Shown: positions 1 to 11,775, numbered from the stretch's first letter. The stretch is 64,000 nucleotides of DNA from Zhengitettix transpicula (GCA_037074705.1 CM073593.1:14389001-14453000), one strand, 5' to 3'. Notes: generated by a model from the sequence alone, not told the origin. Numbers and translations: made by a program.

Positions 1-60
1 TATTGAGAAAAAAAAATATAGTACTACATGGGTCCTGAAATGCATATTTACAGAGTTATC

Positions 61-330
61 CATAATTTATGAACGTCGACATGGACTAAAATTCGGTGTG
101 AATCCAGTTAAAAGGAGGTCAGTTTGATCATTTCCTCTGATATATGAACAGAGCTCTTCAACTAGTCAGTTGTACCACATACGAACCGACCAGATTCGGT
201 AATTCTTATAACTCTTTATTATGCATTTTCGGCTCCTATGTTGTACTTTTTTCTCTTCTCTAAATGTGAGGAATCCATTCCCGGAAAATTGCCTTCGAGT
301 TTTTTACACTCTGTATATAAATATATGTTT
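61..330 (+). repeat. Interspersed repeat, family C, copy 1
   Basis: This stretch is similar to 21285-21450 on the same strand. Shared blocks, in order, are the AAAGAGGTCA-like start, CAACTAGTCAGTTG, ACCGAYCAGAT, TTATGCATTTYCGG and a CACTCTGTATA end. The CACTCTGTATA terminus resembles transposon or retroelement ends that finish in a CACCCTGTATA-like sequence. I see no coding capacity. The class is not identified; it could be the 3' tail of a mariner-like or non-LTR element. Confidence 0.6.
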
Positions 331-1204
331 CGGCAGAACGTAAACCGCCGATTCTTCTGTCATTGACTGAATGCAAGTGGATTGAAAAGTGACGGGTTCT
401 AACATTTGTCCTCAAATGTTATAAGCTTCCTATAAAACATTTTCTTTTCTGTAATTAATTTTTCGTAAGCATGGCTAAGTTATTCAATGGATCCGCTTCA
501 CGTAATTTTAAAATTCCACTTAAAAAATTCTGGTTGTCTATTTTTAACAAAGAACATATATAAATTGTTATTAAATATTACCTTTCGTACATTATAGTGG
601 ACTCGCTTATATGACGTGAACGGTAATGTTTATCGTATCACAAGATTTACTGTCTAGTATAATCTGATTGCCGATCGAAGCCGAACAAGTAGCAGAGACT
701 CGAAAGGAAGTGGCGCATTATGTGCCACCAGCACCTAGAAGCACTACGCACTACCGCAGGGAAATCTCAGCCCTCGGTGGAAATCAGGAGATGATCCATC
801 GGACAAGACTCCGGAGTCCCTCAGGCCTTCCAGCCCGCTGTAGCACTTTGCAGGCCTGACCTGAGAACAATATGCGTCACCGAGCTCATCAACGGTCGAG
901 AATTAATTATGATTACTACGTTATTATTATTATTACTCTCGGTCCGAAAAGAATAGAATTTTTACAGGATCTATACAATTTCATAAAAAAACAACAATAT
1001 TCGTATCAAATTGCTTCAAGACTGGAACTGTCGGACATTTACGAAACATTACGTATGAATATATTATTCATAATCATGTTTAATATTAATAGGTATGTAA
1101 AAGGACCAAAACACCTTGGACAAAAGTCAGAATACCCTGCCTACTCAGACCAGTTGTTTATGAGAATCGAAAAACCGTCTTCAGTCTGTGAAAACCTGGT
1201 CCTG
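331..1204. other. Non-genic stretch; GC-richer island near 668-900
   Basis: Mostly AT-rich. The segment at about 668-900 is clearly richer in G and C than its flanks and carries CpG dinucleotides. It has short open frames but no recognisable domain. The open frame at 872-1228 encodes an AT-biased, low-information peptide running into repeat B, so I do not call it a gene. Confidence 0.4.
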
Positions 1205-1930
1205 AAACATAGTATATCTGCGACATAACTTTTAGTATCACCCTGGTGGCGTTGGTTGGTACCTATAAGAGCTAATTTGTGATGCCGATTTGAAACAACA
1301 TGCACTAATTAAGGAAATGTGAAAGTTTTGGCATCCGTGGACAGGGGAAAAAATACCTGTCCTAGCTTTCTGTGAGGCAACCCCTTAGGCCAGATTTTTC
1401 TACCTGCTGGACACATTTAGAAAATTTATTTTATGTAGTTTTTCGTTTTTTTTCTCAAGAAAGAAAATTTAAGCGTCACTCTCAGGGTATTATAATTTAT
1501 CCAATTTATGTGAATTATTGATAAATCAGACCTAATTATATGTTGAATATTTGCGACACCAAAAGCCAAATTGACTTTAGTCAAGTGATATTTTTTGGTC
1601 CTAGCTTTATGACGCAACCCCTTAGGCCACATTTTTCTACCCGCTGGTCACCATCAGAAAATTTATTTTCAGTGGTTTTTTATGTTTTTTTTTCTCAATA
1701 AAGAAAATTTAAGCGTCACTTTCAGCGTATTATAATTAAACTAAAATAATATTTACCCAATTTATGTGAATTATTGATTAATCAGACCTAATTATATGAT
1801 TAATACGTGCAACACCATAACCCAAATTGACTTTAGTCAAGTGATATTTTTTAGTTATTTTTTCACGTATTGTATTCACAAAAAATACCATACATCTTAA
1901 AAGTTAGTTTTGAAAAATATAAAAAATCAA
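1205..1930 (+). repeat. Interspersed repeat, family B, copy 1, with an internal tandem duplication
   Basis: The sequence from CTTTTAGTATCACC through GAGAGCTAATTTGTGATG-like text, CCTAGCTTTCTGTG, AGGCCAGATTTTTCT, AAATTTAAGCGTCA and CCTAATTATAT to TTCACAAAA matches 24897-25340 in the same order and on the same strand. Unlike that copy, it contains two consecutive versions of its central block (see 1361-1853). No protein is visible. It is an interspersed repeat of unknown class. Confidence 0.75.
1361..1853 (+). repeat. Tandem duplication of a ~239-bp unit inside repeat B
   Basis: Unit 1 (1361-1599) and unit 2 (1600-1853) align along their whole length. Both begin with CCTAGCTTT and continue through CAACCCCTTAGGCCA, AGAAAATTTATTTT, AAATTTAAGCGTCACT and GAATTATTGATTAATCAGACC-like text. 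Both end in GACTTTAGTCAAGTGATA. Unit 2 has about 15 extra bases near 1740-1755. The sister copy at 24897-25340 has a single unit, so the duplication arose in this copy or its direct source. Confidence 0.8.
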
Positions 1931-3660
1931 CGACTATAGGATTAACGTAAATTTTTCTTAGACTCGTAAGTCACCAGACTATCTGTATGATTTTTTCTGA
2001 CTCGTGTGGGACCCTTAAAGGAGAGTTAAAAACTTCACAATAGCGTACATTTATATTAAGTTCAAATATCCGCTAAACTTTTAATGACGGTACATATTTC
2101 ACACGAACGTGATTCGGTTACAGATAAGTGAAACAGGAAATTAAATCTTGCAATAAATACGCTGCAATGTAAAAAAATTGAACTCCAGGAAGATCCCTAT
2201 TTCACCCGGGAAGTTTTTACTTAATATATCATCCAGTTTCAGTCAACAAGAGTATCACAATCGTCCCTTTATGAAATAAATTATAAATTCCGTTGATTTT
2301 CCATAATATTATTTAATGTCACCTAATTGGCTCGAACTGCAAACATAATTAACTTTAAGAATAAAAACTGCAGGTTACGAATTGAAATTAAAATTTTCTC
2401 TATGCAGCTAATCTGTTCGACAGGAAACCGAAAGCAAGAAAAACGATACTCTGAATTACTAGAAGAGAAGAGGTGGAAAGAGAGTGAATGAACTGTGTTT
2501 TAAAATGCAATTATAAGGATTTGAGCGATAGGTTTTAAACGGCATCCACATAATCGCATCACCTTGGCCGACACTCGGATCGTCTCTAGTTGCAAGGGGC
2601 TTATCGTTGGATAATCAGGCAGAGAGCAAAGTGAGCGGCCCGCGCTGATGCATGCGAGATAGGAATTAAGCTAAGAGCTCGCTGCTAAATGCTACAGTGT
2701 TTAATCCCAATCGAACCAGATGCATTCTTCTGTGACTAAAAGGGGGGCGCCATGCCGCTCAATTATATGACTCAGACAAAGAATGACGTCCGATTTAAAC
2801 GGTTTCACAGTTGTTCGTAAATACGTTTCCACAGCGATTCGTGTTGAGAGAAAGTTTTGAAATTCTTTTTTCCGATGTAATGTTTTGAAAATCTCGGTTC
2901 TATTTAAAAATTGACTTATGAATTTAGTAAAACTAAATTACGTTATCACTAGATCATTCAGTTATTTCAGTTCGCGAATTATAACTTGGTATGTCTAAAA
3001 GCTTCGAGTATAGGTGAAACATCCTGACAACGTCCATATAGGAATATGTGTAGCAATAAATTTGGCGGAAATGAGACGTGAACTTTCAGCAGCATTAACT
3101 TCACATCTGTCTTCAATTTGCGTTACTGAATATACTTAATTCATTTTTAAATAAATGTTAATGAATTAAAAGTAGCTAATGTAAACCGAGTAGCTGAAAT
3201 TGTGGACTTTCACCACAGGAAACTTGTCTCTGCTATTTGTTTATTTACAAAAATGTAAGCAAACAACATATACTAATTATAATTTTTATAATGGAGTGGG
3301 AAAGCAGTATTAAAGTGCAGTGTATTTATATGTTTCTACACGCATATATTTAACAACAAGATCTAATTAGTATGTACATTTTTTTGTATATTTATGATTA
3401 TTTGGTATTTTAGTATATTCTTAATACGGAAGATTGACACATGGAAAAAAATAACAGGATTTTTTAAGGTTCGGACGGATGGGTGCTGCGTACAGAACCG
3501 AGATAAAGTTATAATACACGAGCTTACAACTCCAAATGTTCTTCATAGTCTCTACCCTAATAAGCCTAATGATTTACTTAACGAAGCAATAATATTTTTG
3601 AGGTTGAGCCATTTAGCTGCCACCAAAAACATTTCTTACGTAATTATGAGCAATAGCTGC
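1931..3660. other. Non-genic AT-rich stretch with one GC-richer island (about 2460-2780)
   Basis: I see no gene, RNA gene or assignable repeat. The interval around 2540-2780 departs from the local AT-rich background (GGCCGACACTCGG, GAGCGGCCCGCGCTGATG, GGGGGGCGCC). It could be a regulatory island or a decayed transposon. The open frame at 3394-3663 is AT-rich and shows no domain. Confidence 0.35.
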
Positions 3661-3667
3661 TAATTAT

Positions 3668-3800
3668 TCACTGCAAGGAGGTTTCCAGAAACGTTGTGTG
3701 CTATTTGTATCGTCACTTCTTTTTCCTGTATTTGGCTATTTTTCTTATAATCTATTTCTGATAACAGACGTAAAATTTTTCGTTTTAATATTTGACGCTT
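3668..3800 (+). repeat. Hairpin repeat, family D, copy 1 (5' part lost)
   Basis: It contains GGTTTCCAGAAACGTTGTG, then a stretch ending CTGTATTTGGCTATTTTTCT and ACAGACGTAAAATTTTTC. The same order appears at 4168-4285, 6675-6780, 29255-29365 and 45917-46012. The CACCTGAAGAAAGG start seen in other copies is missing here. GTTTCC would form the 3' side of the short stem described in the findings. Confidence 0.65.
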
Positions 3801-4167
3801 AGCCGCATCTTCAGCGTCTTTAAATTTCACTTTTAACGTATACATTATGTCTTTTCTAAAGTATATTTTGCGGATGAAATATTTATTCTAGTTTTATAAC
3901 TCCATCAAATTAGTTAATGCGAGTATCCAGTGTGAGTTTTTACTTAATTTTAGAAAATGTGATGTTTCGCCACCTCATTTACAGCATTGGATTAATAAAT
4001 TCAACAGTATTTCTTTCTTCAGCACGAAACTTTCATCCAACTACATTAGCAAAATTAATTCTTAACAGTTATCTACTTTAAATTTAGAAATTCACACATT
4101 CATTTGATTTTTGAGTATTTTTTCAACTAAATTATGCAATTGTATCGCTCTAGACTGTTATGTTTCT

Positions 4168-4290
4168 TATCTCCTAAAGAAAGGAACAAGGTATTTGTAT
4201 AATTACTTCTTTTGTCTGTATTTATCTATTTTTCTTATTATCAATTTTCAATTACAGACGTAAAATTTTTCATTCTAATTAAATGTTATT
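4168..4290 (+). repeat. Hairpin repeat, family D, copy 2
   Basis: Starts TCCTAAAGAAAGGAACAAGG, lacks the GAAACGTT block, and continues with CTTCTTTTGTCTGTATTT, CTATTTTTCTTATTATC and ACAGACGTAAAATTTTTCAT. It is about 500 bp from copy 1 on the same strand, so the two could be remnants of one duplicated insertion. Confidence 0.65.
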
Positions 4291-6535
4291 GTTAAAATAG
4301 TATTTAATATTTTCTTTAAAAAAGTTTGATGAATCAAATATTGTCCTTGTAAGAAGTTCATATGTTAATATGATAGGACGTAGTTATGAACAGAATCACG
4401 ATTGCGACTGAAACAGTTTTACTTTAGTGCTTTTCTACATTTTGCGTTGCATGATATGGGCAATAACCTACATTTACGAAGTTCGCGACGAAAATCTCAC
4501 AATGTTCTGCATGAAGGGATTTATAGTCCCTGATAGGAAATTGGTTGCCTGAGAGTTTCGTGGTGTTGTCACTTAGGGTCCCTGGCAGGTGCCTTAAGCC
4601 ATGACCGCTATCAGTAGGGAATTTAGCCAACGCTCGATCTAGGTAACGTGTCTGAGTTGAACGTTGCCATTTTCCGAGACTGGATGCTCTAAACTCGCTT
4701 TATTTGTTAACGAGGTAAATTCCATCACCGTCACAATTTTCTTTACACGCCTAGTTATTTTTGAACCACTACAAGATTATGCCTCAGCATTGTCGAATGA
4801 ACGCAACCTTCCGTTGATTCATAATCACGCATTATTCTACGAGTTAAACAAGTGGTTAAGGTTGCAACGTTCCGCAGCGAGACGGACGAGCTCCGATGTG
4901 GCCATATAGTTAAACTAGTAGGGCGGAAATCGTGCAGTAGATATATTCCAGCCAGTTTGACCGCGATAACATGTGTGGCCGTTAGTGCAAATTGTGCGGC
5001 GAGCAGTTACGCACTCGAGCTGCGTGGGAGGACGGCATAGTTCAGCCACTTCCCACACGCACCAGGCTTGGCAGGTGCCTCGGGTCAGCTTTCAACTTAT
5101 CACTTTATTGAAATTGAATAGGCTTCGCAACTTACTATAAGCTGTGTGCTACAGCTTGGGAAGTTTCGCCTGGGCCAGCCAATGTTTACGTGTTATGTGT
5201 GACATTGAACTGACGCAAACACCTTGGAAAAGTCGTGCTTGATTGATGGCTGATTCCTTTCACTCAGAGTAGACTATTTTGCAAGCTTGAAAACTATTAT
5301 CACCAAGCTTTAAACACAATGAATATTCTCCCACTGGAAAAAAGAGATATAATAAAATTAAACTCTGAATATTTATAAGTCCAAATACAGGTTTATTATA
5401 GTTAATTTTATTCCGGTCGGATTGTACCAACCGCTACGACAACCTAAAATCTAAAATTGGACTTTTAAATTAATGAAAACAAAGATTCAGTGAATGTGTT
5501 AACATTTGATCTATGTAAAAAATTTAAACAACAGATATGTTTTTAGTGCTGTCTATATAAACTAAAGTGTTAGCAAAAATTTAATATTTCATTATATTCA
5601 GGCTATATTATGTTTTGTGGTAATAAGTTCGGATTAATTTACAAATGCGGATAGCAAATATTTTATTTGTCCCATATAATCAAGTTTTTAAATTTACTGC
5701 AACCCTCCATTTTGTTTGTAAAATTTAGTTAAATCTTTTTACTTCTGCTATATTCTCGAAATTTAAATTAACAATGTTGGTTACCACAATAATTAAAAGA
5801 AAAACGAAGCAATACTTTGTAACTTCTTTTCCCAGAAACACCTGATTTATTTATAAATTTCACATGGAAATGCGCTGCATGTTTTTAACTTTATTTTCAT
5901 TAGTAATTTAGCCACTTTTCCAAATCATTGTTGATTTTCACCTCAAAATACTAGCTTCGTTTCTTTGCTTACTGTCAATTCAATATCTTCATCCTCTATT
6001 CATTGAGTTCTGTTGTCCTTTAGGGATCCGACTCAAGAATTTCCAGCTATCAATAGTTGACTTGAACAACGACTACCATTTACTGGTTGAAATGTCCTTG
6101 TCTGTCTTTTTCACCCCCGTATTTGGCAACGTATCTGGCCAGATTGATTTCCTGGTCGTGGCGTATCTTCATTTGAGTCCAACAAATAATATATGATAAA
6201 ATAAAAGTACAGTTTTAATCTCCATTGACCGTCAGTGTAACCTCGGTCGCCATGTTTCTCATGTGCTGGTCTCTGTATTGCTTCGCATTCGACGACTGAG
6301 TGAAATATGTAAGAGGCTTTTATTCAATTCAATTCTTTCTCAGAAATATGGTTCCATTAATCATCAGAGGAAGAGAGAAAGTAACAATATTTGTTAACTG
6401 TGAATGATCTTCATGGACACCGACCAAATGGAATACATTGAGTAGATTTTTAAGAAACCTGTTGATTTGTCAAGGGCTTAGTGTCATGAATGTAGTTGTT
6501 GCAATTCTAAAATAACCCAAATATTTTAAAATGAA
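4291..6535. other. Non-genic stretch; GC-richer interval about 4850-5100
   Basis: The interval 4850-5100 is CpG-containing and GC-richer (for example GGGCGGAAATCGTGC, GCGGCGAGCAGTTACGCAC, GGCAGGTGCCTCGGG). It has two overlapping short frames without domains. The rest, 5290-6240, is AT-rich and featureless to my reading. No gene is called. Confidence 0.35.
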
Positions 6536-6559
6536 CAATATACGTCTGTTTTGAAAGTT

Positions 6560-6775
6560 AATAATCAGAAAAATATCCAAATACAAACAAAAGAAATGGT
6601 TCTGTGGATACCACACAACGTTTCTGAAAACCTTGTTTCTTTCTTAAACACTTGTGTTTTTTTTAGTTTTATTAGCACCTGAAGAAAGGAACAAGGCTTC
6701 AAAAAACTTAGAGCGGTTTTTATATAAGCATTTTTTTTCTGTATTTTGTTATTTTTCTTATTATCCAAATATTTA
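6560..6775. repeat. Foldback element of family D (inverted pair of arms)
   Basis: The left arm (about 6560-6645, minus orientation) contains AACGTTTCTGAAAACCTTGTTTC. The right arm (about 6675-6775, plus) contains GCACCTGAAGAAAGGAACAAGG, then TCTGTATTTTGTTATTTTTCTTATTAT. Read as a unit, the two arms are imperfect inverted copies around a ~30-bp spacer. The arrangement matches 45745-46012. Open frames across it are by-products of the repeat. Confidence 0.7.
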
Positions 6776-6779
6776 TTTC

Positions 6780-7560
6780 ATTATTAGCAACGAAATACGT
6801 GAAAGACTCACTGTGGCCATAATTATGCAATACCTCGACTTCTTGCCTATACATTTAAGTGGATTTCCACCTGACATTTTGACTAAAGCCTACTGGTAGT
6901 AGGCGATGCCCTTGATAAGAACCAACTTTACACTTCCGATAAATTGCACAAAAGTGCTTCAGTTCCCCCACTTGACCTCATCTTGTTCATTTATGGAGTG
7001 ACTTGTATGGCAGCCGCGACTTCCATCGCGGAAACAAATATTTGAGGATTGGAGGTTAAGGGTGAGCGTGTTGCCGTAAAGCAATTGAATAGAAGACTGG
7101 TACGGAAGGTTATGAAAGAAAAACAGTTACCAACATTTTCCTTTTGCGCACCTGAGAAAGCCGATAAAGTGTCAATTGTTTCTGACTGCGGCATAGACCT
7201 TTTTTTGGAAAACTTCGAGCACTCTTCAGGAATCATTCCAAGTAAACAGTACTGAAAGATGTCACACCATTATTCTACCATTCTAGTCTTCAGGTTTTCT
7301 TCAAAAATAGCGAGGATATCGACTTGAATTTTAACTCTGTTTTTCGGTGTGGTGAGAACATTTCACACTTCAAGTATGTCCTCATCAAAAAAATTGACTT
7401 TCTGAATTAACTACCAGGGCTGACCCCTTTTATTCTTTTAATTCACACTCGTGAGAAGAACTAATATGGAGATCAAATATTATCGTTCCTTTTCGAAAAA
7501 GGTAGGGCTGGTTAATGAATTGTGTGACCAAAATTGAATTTGTTTTAATGTCATACTTGG
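6780..7560. other. Non-genic stretch with overlapping short frames
   Basis: Short open frames on both strands overlap at 6991-7255. Neither shows a domain, start context or splice structure that I can support. I see nothing else here. Confidence 0.3.
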
Positions 7561-7564
7561 AGTA

Positions 7565-7650
7565 TTTTGGCCGTTGTGTCCGAGTGGTTAGTTGGAGATA
7601 CCATGTTAAAAGAAACAGTTTGAGGATACGGGAGTAATTTGTGGAGCTAA
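7565..7650 (+). repeat. Possible tRNA-derived SINE head (A-box-like)
   Basis: GGCCGTTGTGTCCGAGTGG at 7569-7587 resembles the 5' end of a tRNA-Ser-type gene, whose internal A box has the form TRGYNNARYNGG; the match is TGTCCGAGTGG at 7577-7587. I cannot find a convincing B box downstream, and no cloverleaf can be folded. It is best seen as a decayed tRNA-derived SINE fragment, though it could be chance. Confidence 0.3.
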
Positions 7651-8204
7651 TCAGGGAGCCTGTTACACACTAAGCCGCGCGTTGCCATGCGTCACATATC
7701 GATCAGAAGTAGCCAATGGTAACTGCAGGTCGGCAATTAGTTCCCCAAACCATTGGATCCTTCCACTACACCCTAATTACATCCGTGTTCAAAACTCGGC
7801 AATAAATAGCAATCACCGTAAATTATTTTCAAAGAGTGGTAGTATACGACGTTTTTCGTTATTCAATTTTATCTTAATGAATCCGTGGACACATTTCAAA
7901 ATCCGCTGTTATTATGAACTCAAGCTGTTTTAAAAAACAGTTTCCTTCATTTCAAGTCAAGAGCGTTTGCAATCTGAATTATCATTAATTTTAATTCGAA
8001 ACACGGGAGTTATTTTCTTGTCTTAGGTGATCTTCACTTCAAAATTAAAATTGTAGTGTAATATAAAACAACCTTTTTTTTTACTGATGTAAAAATATCT
8101 GACATTCACAATAATATAAATAAACAAATACACGAACATTTGTCGGGAACTTATGTTTATTAAGAAAACATTAAATAAAAGACATTTTGTCTAACTTTGG
8201 GGCT

Positions 8205-8218
8205 TCCTCAGGTATATA
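8205..8218. repeat. Left target-site duplication of family A copy 1
   Basis: TCCTCAGGTATATA is repeated exactly at 8752-8765, bracketing the family A element. A 14-bp exact duplication of this kind is typical of target-primed (LINE-machinery) insertion. Confidence 0.8.
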
Positions 8219-8751
8219 TATATATATTTATATTTTAGGGCAACAGGCTACATGAGGGTAATTCACATGGGGCAACTCCCCTTTAATAGCATAGGAAGGG
8301 ATTTGAAAGGGTGGAAGAGGAAGGTCGCCAAGGGTGAACTAGGGGCCCCGGGCTATAGTTTAATGATCCTACCCGGCATTCGCCTAAAAGTAATGCAGCG
8401 AAAACCCTAGAAAAACCTGCATCAGGTAGGTCGGGCTTTGGGTACTTGTTCCACGCCCTTCCGATAGCGGGAGAGGAGTTTGCTGTGGGGACGCAGCATT
8501 CCCTTCTCCGTGCCTCGACCAGGTTAGGAGGCAGCTGGCCGACTATTCCAAAGGGAATAGCGGACAACTCTTACCGTATGACCAAGGTCTGCGACCCGGG
8601 AACATACACTTCTCAAAACAGGCCGAGCTGCCTCGGCTTGTGGGAACCTTAGTTCAAAAACGGAGAGGAAAAGGCATCCCCAAAGAAAGCCCCTTCGTAT
8701 CTCTCCTACAAGGTTCTGCCTGCGAGAGAACATCCCTCGCAGGTTACCTCG
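8219..8751 (-). mobile_element. Retroposon family A, copy 1 (about 533 bp)
   Basis: Sense is taken as the minus strand because the copy at 17952-18489 ends in A9 when read in that direction. In sense it starts at 8751 with a small hairpin (CTGCGAG/CTCGCAG, 8720-8742). It runs through CCTTTTCCTCTCCG, CGAGGCAGCTCGGC, GTCGCAGACCTTGG and TATCGGAAGGGCGTGG, and ends CATGTAGCCTGTTGCCCTAA plus an A/T-rich tail. Exact 14-bp duplications flank it. Two open frames on the sense strand recur in other copies, but nucleotide identity alone explains that. It may be a SINE or the 3' end of an unidentified non-LTR element. Confidence 0.85.
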
Positions 8752-8765
8752 TCCTCAGGTATATA
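8752..8765. repeat. Right target-site duplication of family A copy 1
   Basis: Second copy of TCCTCAGGTATATA, identical to 8205-8218. Confidence 0.8.
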
Positions 8766-10250
8766 AATCTAAAAACATAATTCAGAGGCATGCTTTTGCT
8801 GTTTTAACTGTTTCAAATGCTTTTAAGGAAAGTTAGTTTCGATAATAAATATATTTTCCTGAAATAAAGACGTGTATGTTTTTATACTATTTTTACTTTG
8901 TTAGAATTTTAATCAAAAATATAGGCTATACTTTATATACAATACGTGTATCGGAAAACACCAAACCTGTTGATTTCATCTTTGAAACTAAAGAAGTGAC
9001 GAAGCAGATATGAAAACGTGAACCTTCTTTACGAATGTAGCCACAATTTATGAGTCAGTACGAAACGAGTAATTATATGATACCATCCATATTCTTAAAA
9101 TATAAATTTATGTTTCCTGGAGACAAAAAGGTCTGAATAATGTCGAAGCATATCTGACGTTGTTAATAGCCTGTTGTAATTTTGATTAATCCATGCATAA
9201 ACATCCTGAAAATTGAGAAATTAGTTAGCATTCTTGCGTTTGTATTAAAATAAAAATTTTATTTCTTCGGACAAGTATTTGAAAGCAATACGACATTTTT
9301 CAGTATGGTATTATAAAATTGATCCTAAACCGAATTTCTCATCAGCGTTGGGCAAGTTGTAATACTGCTCTGACAATTTTTTTTATAATTTCATTTTAGC
9401 AGTGTTTCCATTTATTTCCACGTACTCGCAAAAATTTTTAAGTTTATTTTCCCCTCCTCCACAATCACAACATATCGATTACTGACGCGTTGAATGTGAT
9501 TCCTACAGAAACTAAATCAAAGGGCCGAACGATGAATTTATTTGTTAACGACGACGAGGGCGACGTAGTAGAGCATGAAACTCTGAAACGTTGACTGCAC
9601 TTTGTAATTAAATTACTCACTACTTGTTGTGTACCTAACTGGGAAAACAAGCGATGCTAAATTGTTGAAATGAACTAACTGCACTAGATATACTTTTTGT
9701 TACGTAGCATTTTATAGTTCATTAAATTGTTTGTAAAATTAGCGGCTACCTGTAATTCTCTTTTACTAGCTGGAACTGCAGGAATCGTAGAAGTAAACTC
9801 GTTAGTCTTTTTAGAACGAATTGTCATGTATATTATCTATAATAGACTGCAACTTATATAAGCAAAAATGTAGGGAAAATTAAAGTTGAATGATGTCAAA
9901 ATTTATTGGATCAATAAGAGTCTAATTCCGGACGTGTTCTATGAATTCGTCGATTGTTATGTCTCCATGTTCATTAAAAAAGAATCACATTTCAGTTTCT
10001 TAAACTTCTTAAACTTAATGATAACCCAAAATAAATACTAAATTTTTATGATCGATATACAGTATATGACATTGATACTTTAATAAAGAATCGTTTTACT
10101 TAAATAACTAATCGTACATATGCAAGAAAGGAATTAAAAGTTAATATATTCTCAGTTCTAGGTTAGAGAGAAAAGCTGTCACAAGACCAAAGAGGTCAAG
10201 AAATTAAATTTAATTAGAGTATCGGGATGCTGTCAACAAGGATAATCATT
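8766..10250. other. Non-genic AT-rich stretch
   Basis: No gene, transposon remnant or RNA is recognisable. A slightly CpG-richer patch at 9510-9600 contains GACGACGAGGGCGACG, with an open frame on the minus strand that shows no domain. Confidence 0.35.
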
Positions 10251-10315
10251 TTATAGAACTTCCGCCCGGTAAGCAGGAGGTTCCGCGTTCTATTGCTGGT
10301 TCGGTCGCCATTCTT
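10251..10315 (+). repeat. tRNA-derived SINE fragment (anticodon-arm to B-box part)
   Basis: CCGCCCGGTAAGCAGGAGG is followed by GTTCCGCGTTCTATTGCTGG. This resembles the second half of a tRNA-type SINE head, in which a B box (GGTTCRANNCC) would fall at about 10285-10296 as GCGTTCTATTGC. The 5' half with the A box is not recognisable. The layout parallels the better preserved copy at 33765-33845 on the other strand. Confidence 0.4.
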
Positions 10316-10889
10316 TAATACAACATGATATATATATTTTAAATCGTTTGACTAATGTATTGTCGTGCTTGAATAATTTATTATGTATCTGCATCATTGA
10401 TTCTATTTGATCTTCCATTATGTACTATTTAGAGAAAACTTCCTAACCTAGCATAAATTACAACAGCGATAGACTCCAACATCCGTATTAAACTTTTCAG
10501 TGTATATTCTGTTTCGGTCTTTACTAATTCGGGGTTTACTTTGTTTGGATAGATTTCTCTGAGCTCCAATTGTCACCTCATTTGTATTATTTGAAGAACT
10601 GTCATCACTTTTGGTGTTTCCAATGCCATATTATTTACTTAAATGCCGTGCTTGCAATTATTAAGTTATTATAATTAGATATTTCAATTTTTATCACGGA
10701 AAGGTTTTCTTTTTTGTTTGAGCTTACATCTTATGCATATGTTCGATAATTTTATTTTTTGAGTTTTCTCGTATGATACTTTCCATTTGTTTTATTTTTA
10801 CAGAGACAATATTTACGAAATTCTTTAAAAAGTGATTTTGTTTCACGAAGTTGTTGAATGGACATTTATAAAGTCCTACACAGTTGCAA

Positions 10890-11260
10890 CACGTCAACGA
10901 TCTGGTGAGAGATTAACGGTTTGTGCGTTGTACCGAGGCGTGTGGTAAGAATGATCTGTAGCTGCTGAGAAAGTTAATCTAGTGGGTCCCCTCCCATGAA
11001 GTCCAGCTGTCCTGAATTCATTATTCAGCGTGACGTCACCCTTGGAGTCGCCGCAATAAGTTAAGTGCGGCTCTGGAGGGAAGCTCTCGTCCCAATCGCA
11101 ATCACGTCTGCTAATCCAGCTTATGGCGACTCTCTTCTGCAACCAGAATATGAGGAATTAGTCGGACGTGTCGGCACCAACTAATCCTGCCGGGATAAAC
11201 GACCGACAATAACAGACTAGCGCCTGTTCCCGTCACCTCTGTTCTCAATACAAGATTTGC
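10890..11260. promoter_or_regulatory. Candidate cis-regulatory island (CRE plus TAATCC-type sites)
   Basis: A GC-richer block in AT-rich surroundings. It contains a perfect CRE palindrome TGACGTCA at 11031-11038 and two CTAATCC motifs (11111-11117 and 11181-11187) of the kind bound by Otx/bicoid-class homeodomains. It also has GGGATAAACGACC-like text. No coding frame is convincing. Function is inferred from motif content only. Confidence 0.3.
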
Positions 11261-11603
11261 GGGTCGTAAAAAGTTGATAGGACGACGTGAAAGCGATGAA
11301 GATGATCATTTTTAAACGCTGTTTTAACACTATAACTCATAAATATTCCGAAGTAAAAAAGTTGGATGTACTAACTGCTGTGAGAATGAGACATGAAATC
11401 CCATGATCAGATGATTCTTTTTTAAGTTAACCTCAAAACCACCAAGTTATTACCACGGATTGTAACTAAAGACCAGATCAACACAATTTTCTCCCAACTG
11501 TTTTCTTGCAATGTTGTGCTCGTATATTGCTGTCATGAAATGAAAATTAACATACAATATAAATATTATTGGCCAAATAAGTCGAATACAATATTTAATA
11601 ATT

Positions 11604-11775
11604 AAATTACAAATTATTCGTAGGCAAACATGAAGTTTCGTCCTTACATTAGAACCTCTTCAGCTTCTAAGACACATCTCTGAGATGCATGAGAAATAAT
11701 AATCTTAATTCATACCTGAAGACGTCCTAATGTAAGGACTAAACACCGTGTTTGACTACGAAGAATTTGTAATTT
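11604..11775. repeat. Hairpin element with two 60-bp inverted arms
   Basis: Left arm 11604-11663 and right arm 11716-11775 are imperfect inverted copies; both read AAATTACAAATT...CGTAG.CAAACA inward. Read toward the outside, each arm starts CTGAAGA, forms a short stem (GTCCT pairing with AGGAC in the right arm; GTTCT with AGGAC in the left), and continues GAAAC or TAAAC. A 52-bp spacer separates them. The module recurs elsewhere in the window with different stem sequences. Confidence 0.75.

Noticed and set aside
872..1228. 118-codon open frame on the plus strand
   Set aside because: Composition follows the AT bias of the locus, no domain or splice context is visible, and its end reaches the border of repeat B.
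8283..8733. Overlapping minus-strand frames (94 and 69 codons) whose peptides recur at 18.1, 24.4 and 37.4 kb
   Set aside because: They lie wholly inside retroposon family A. Peptide sharing follows from nucleotide identity, and copies differ by frameshifts, so coding is unsupported.
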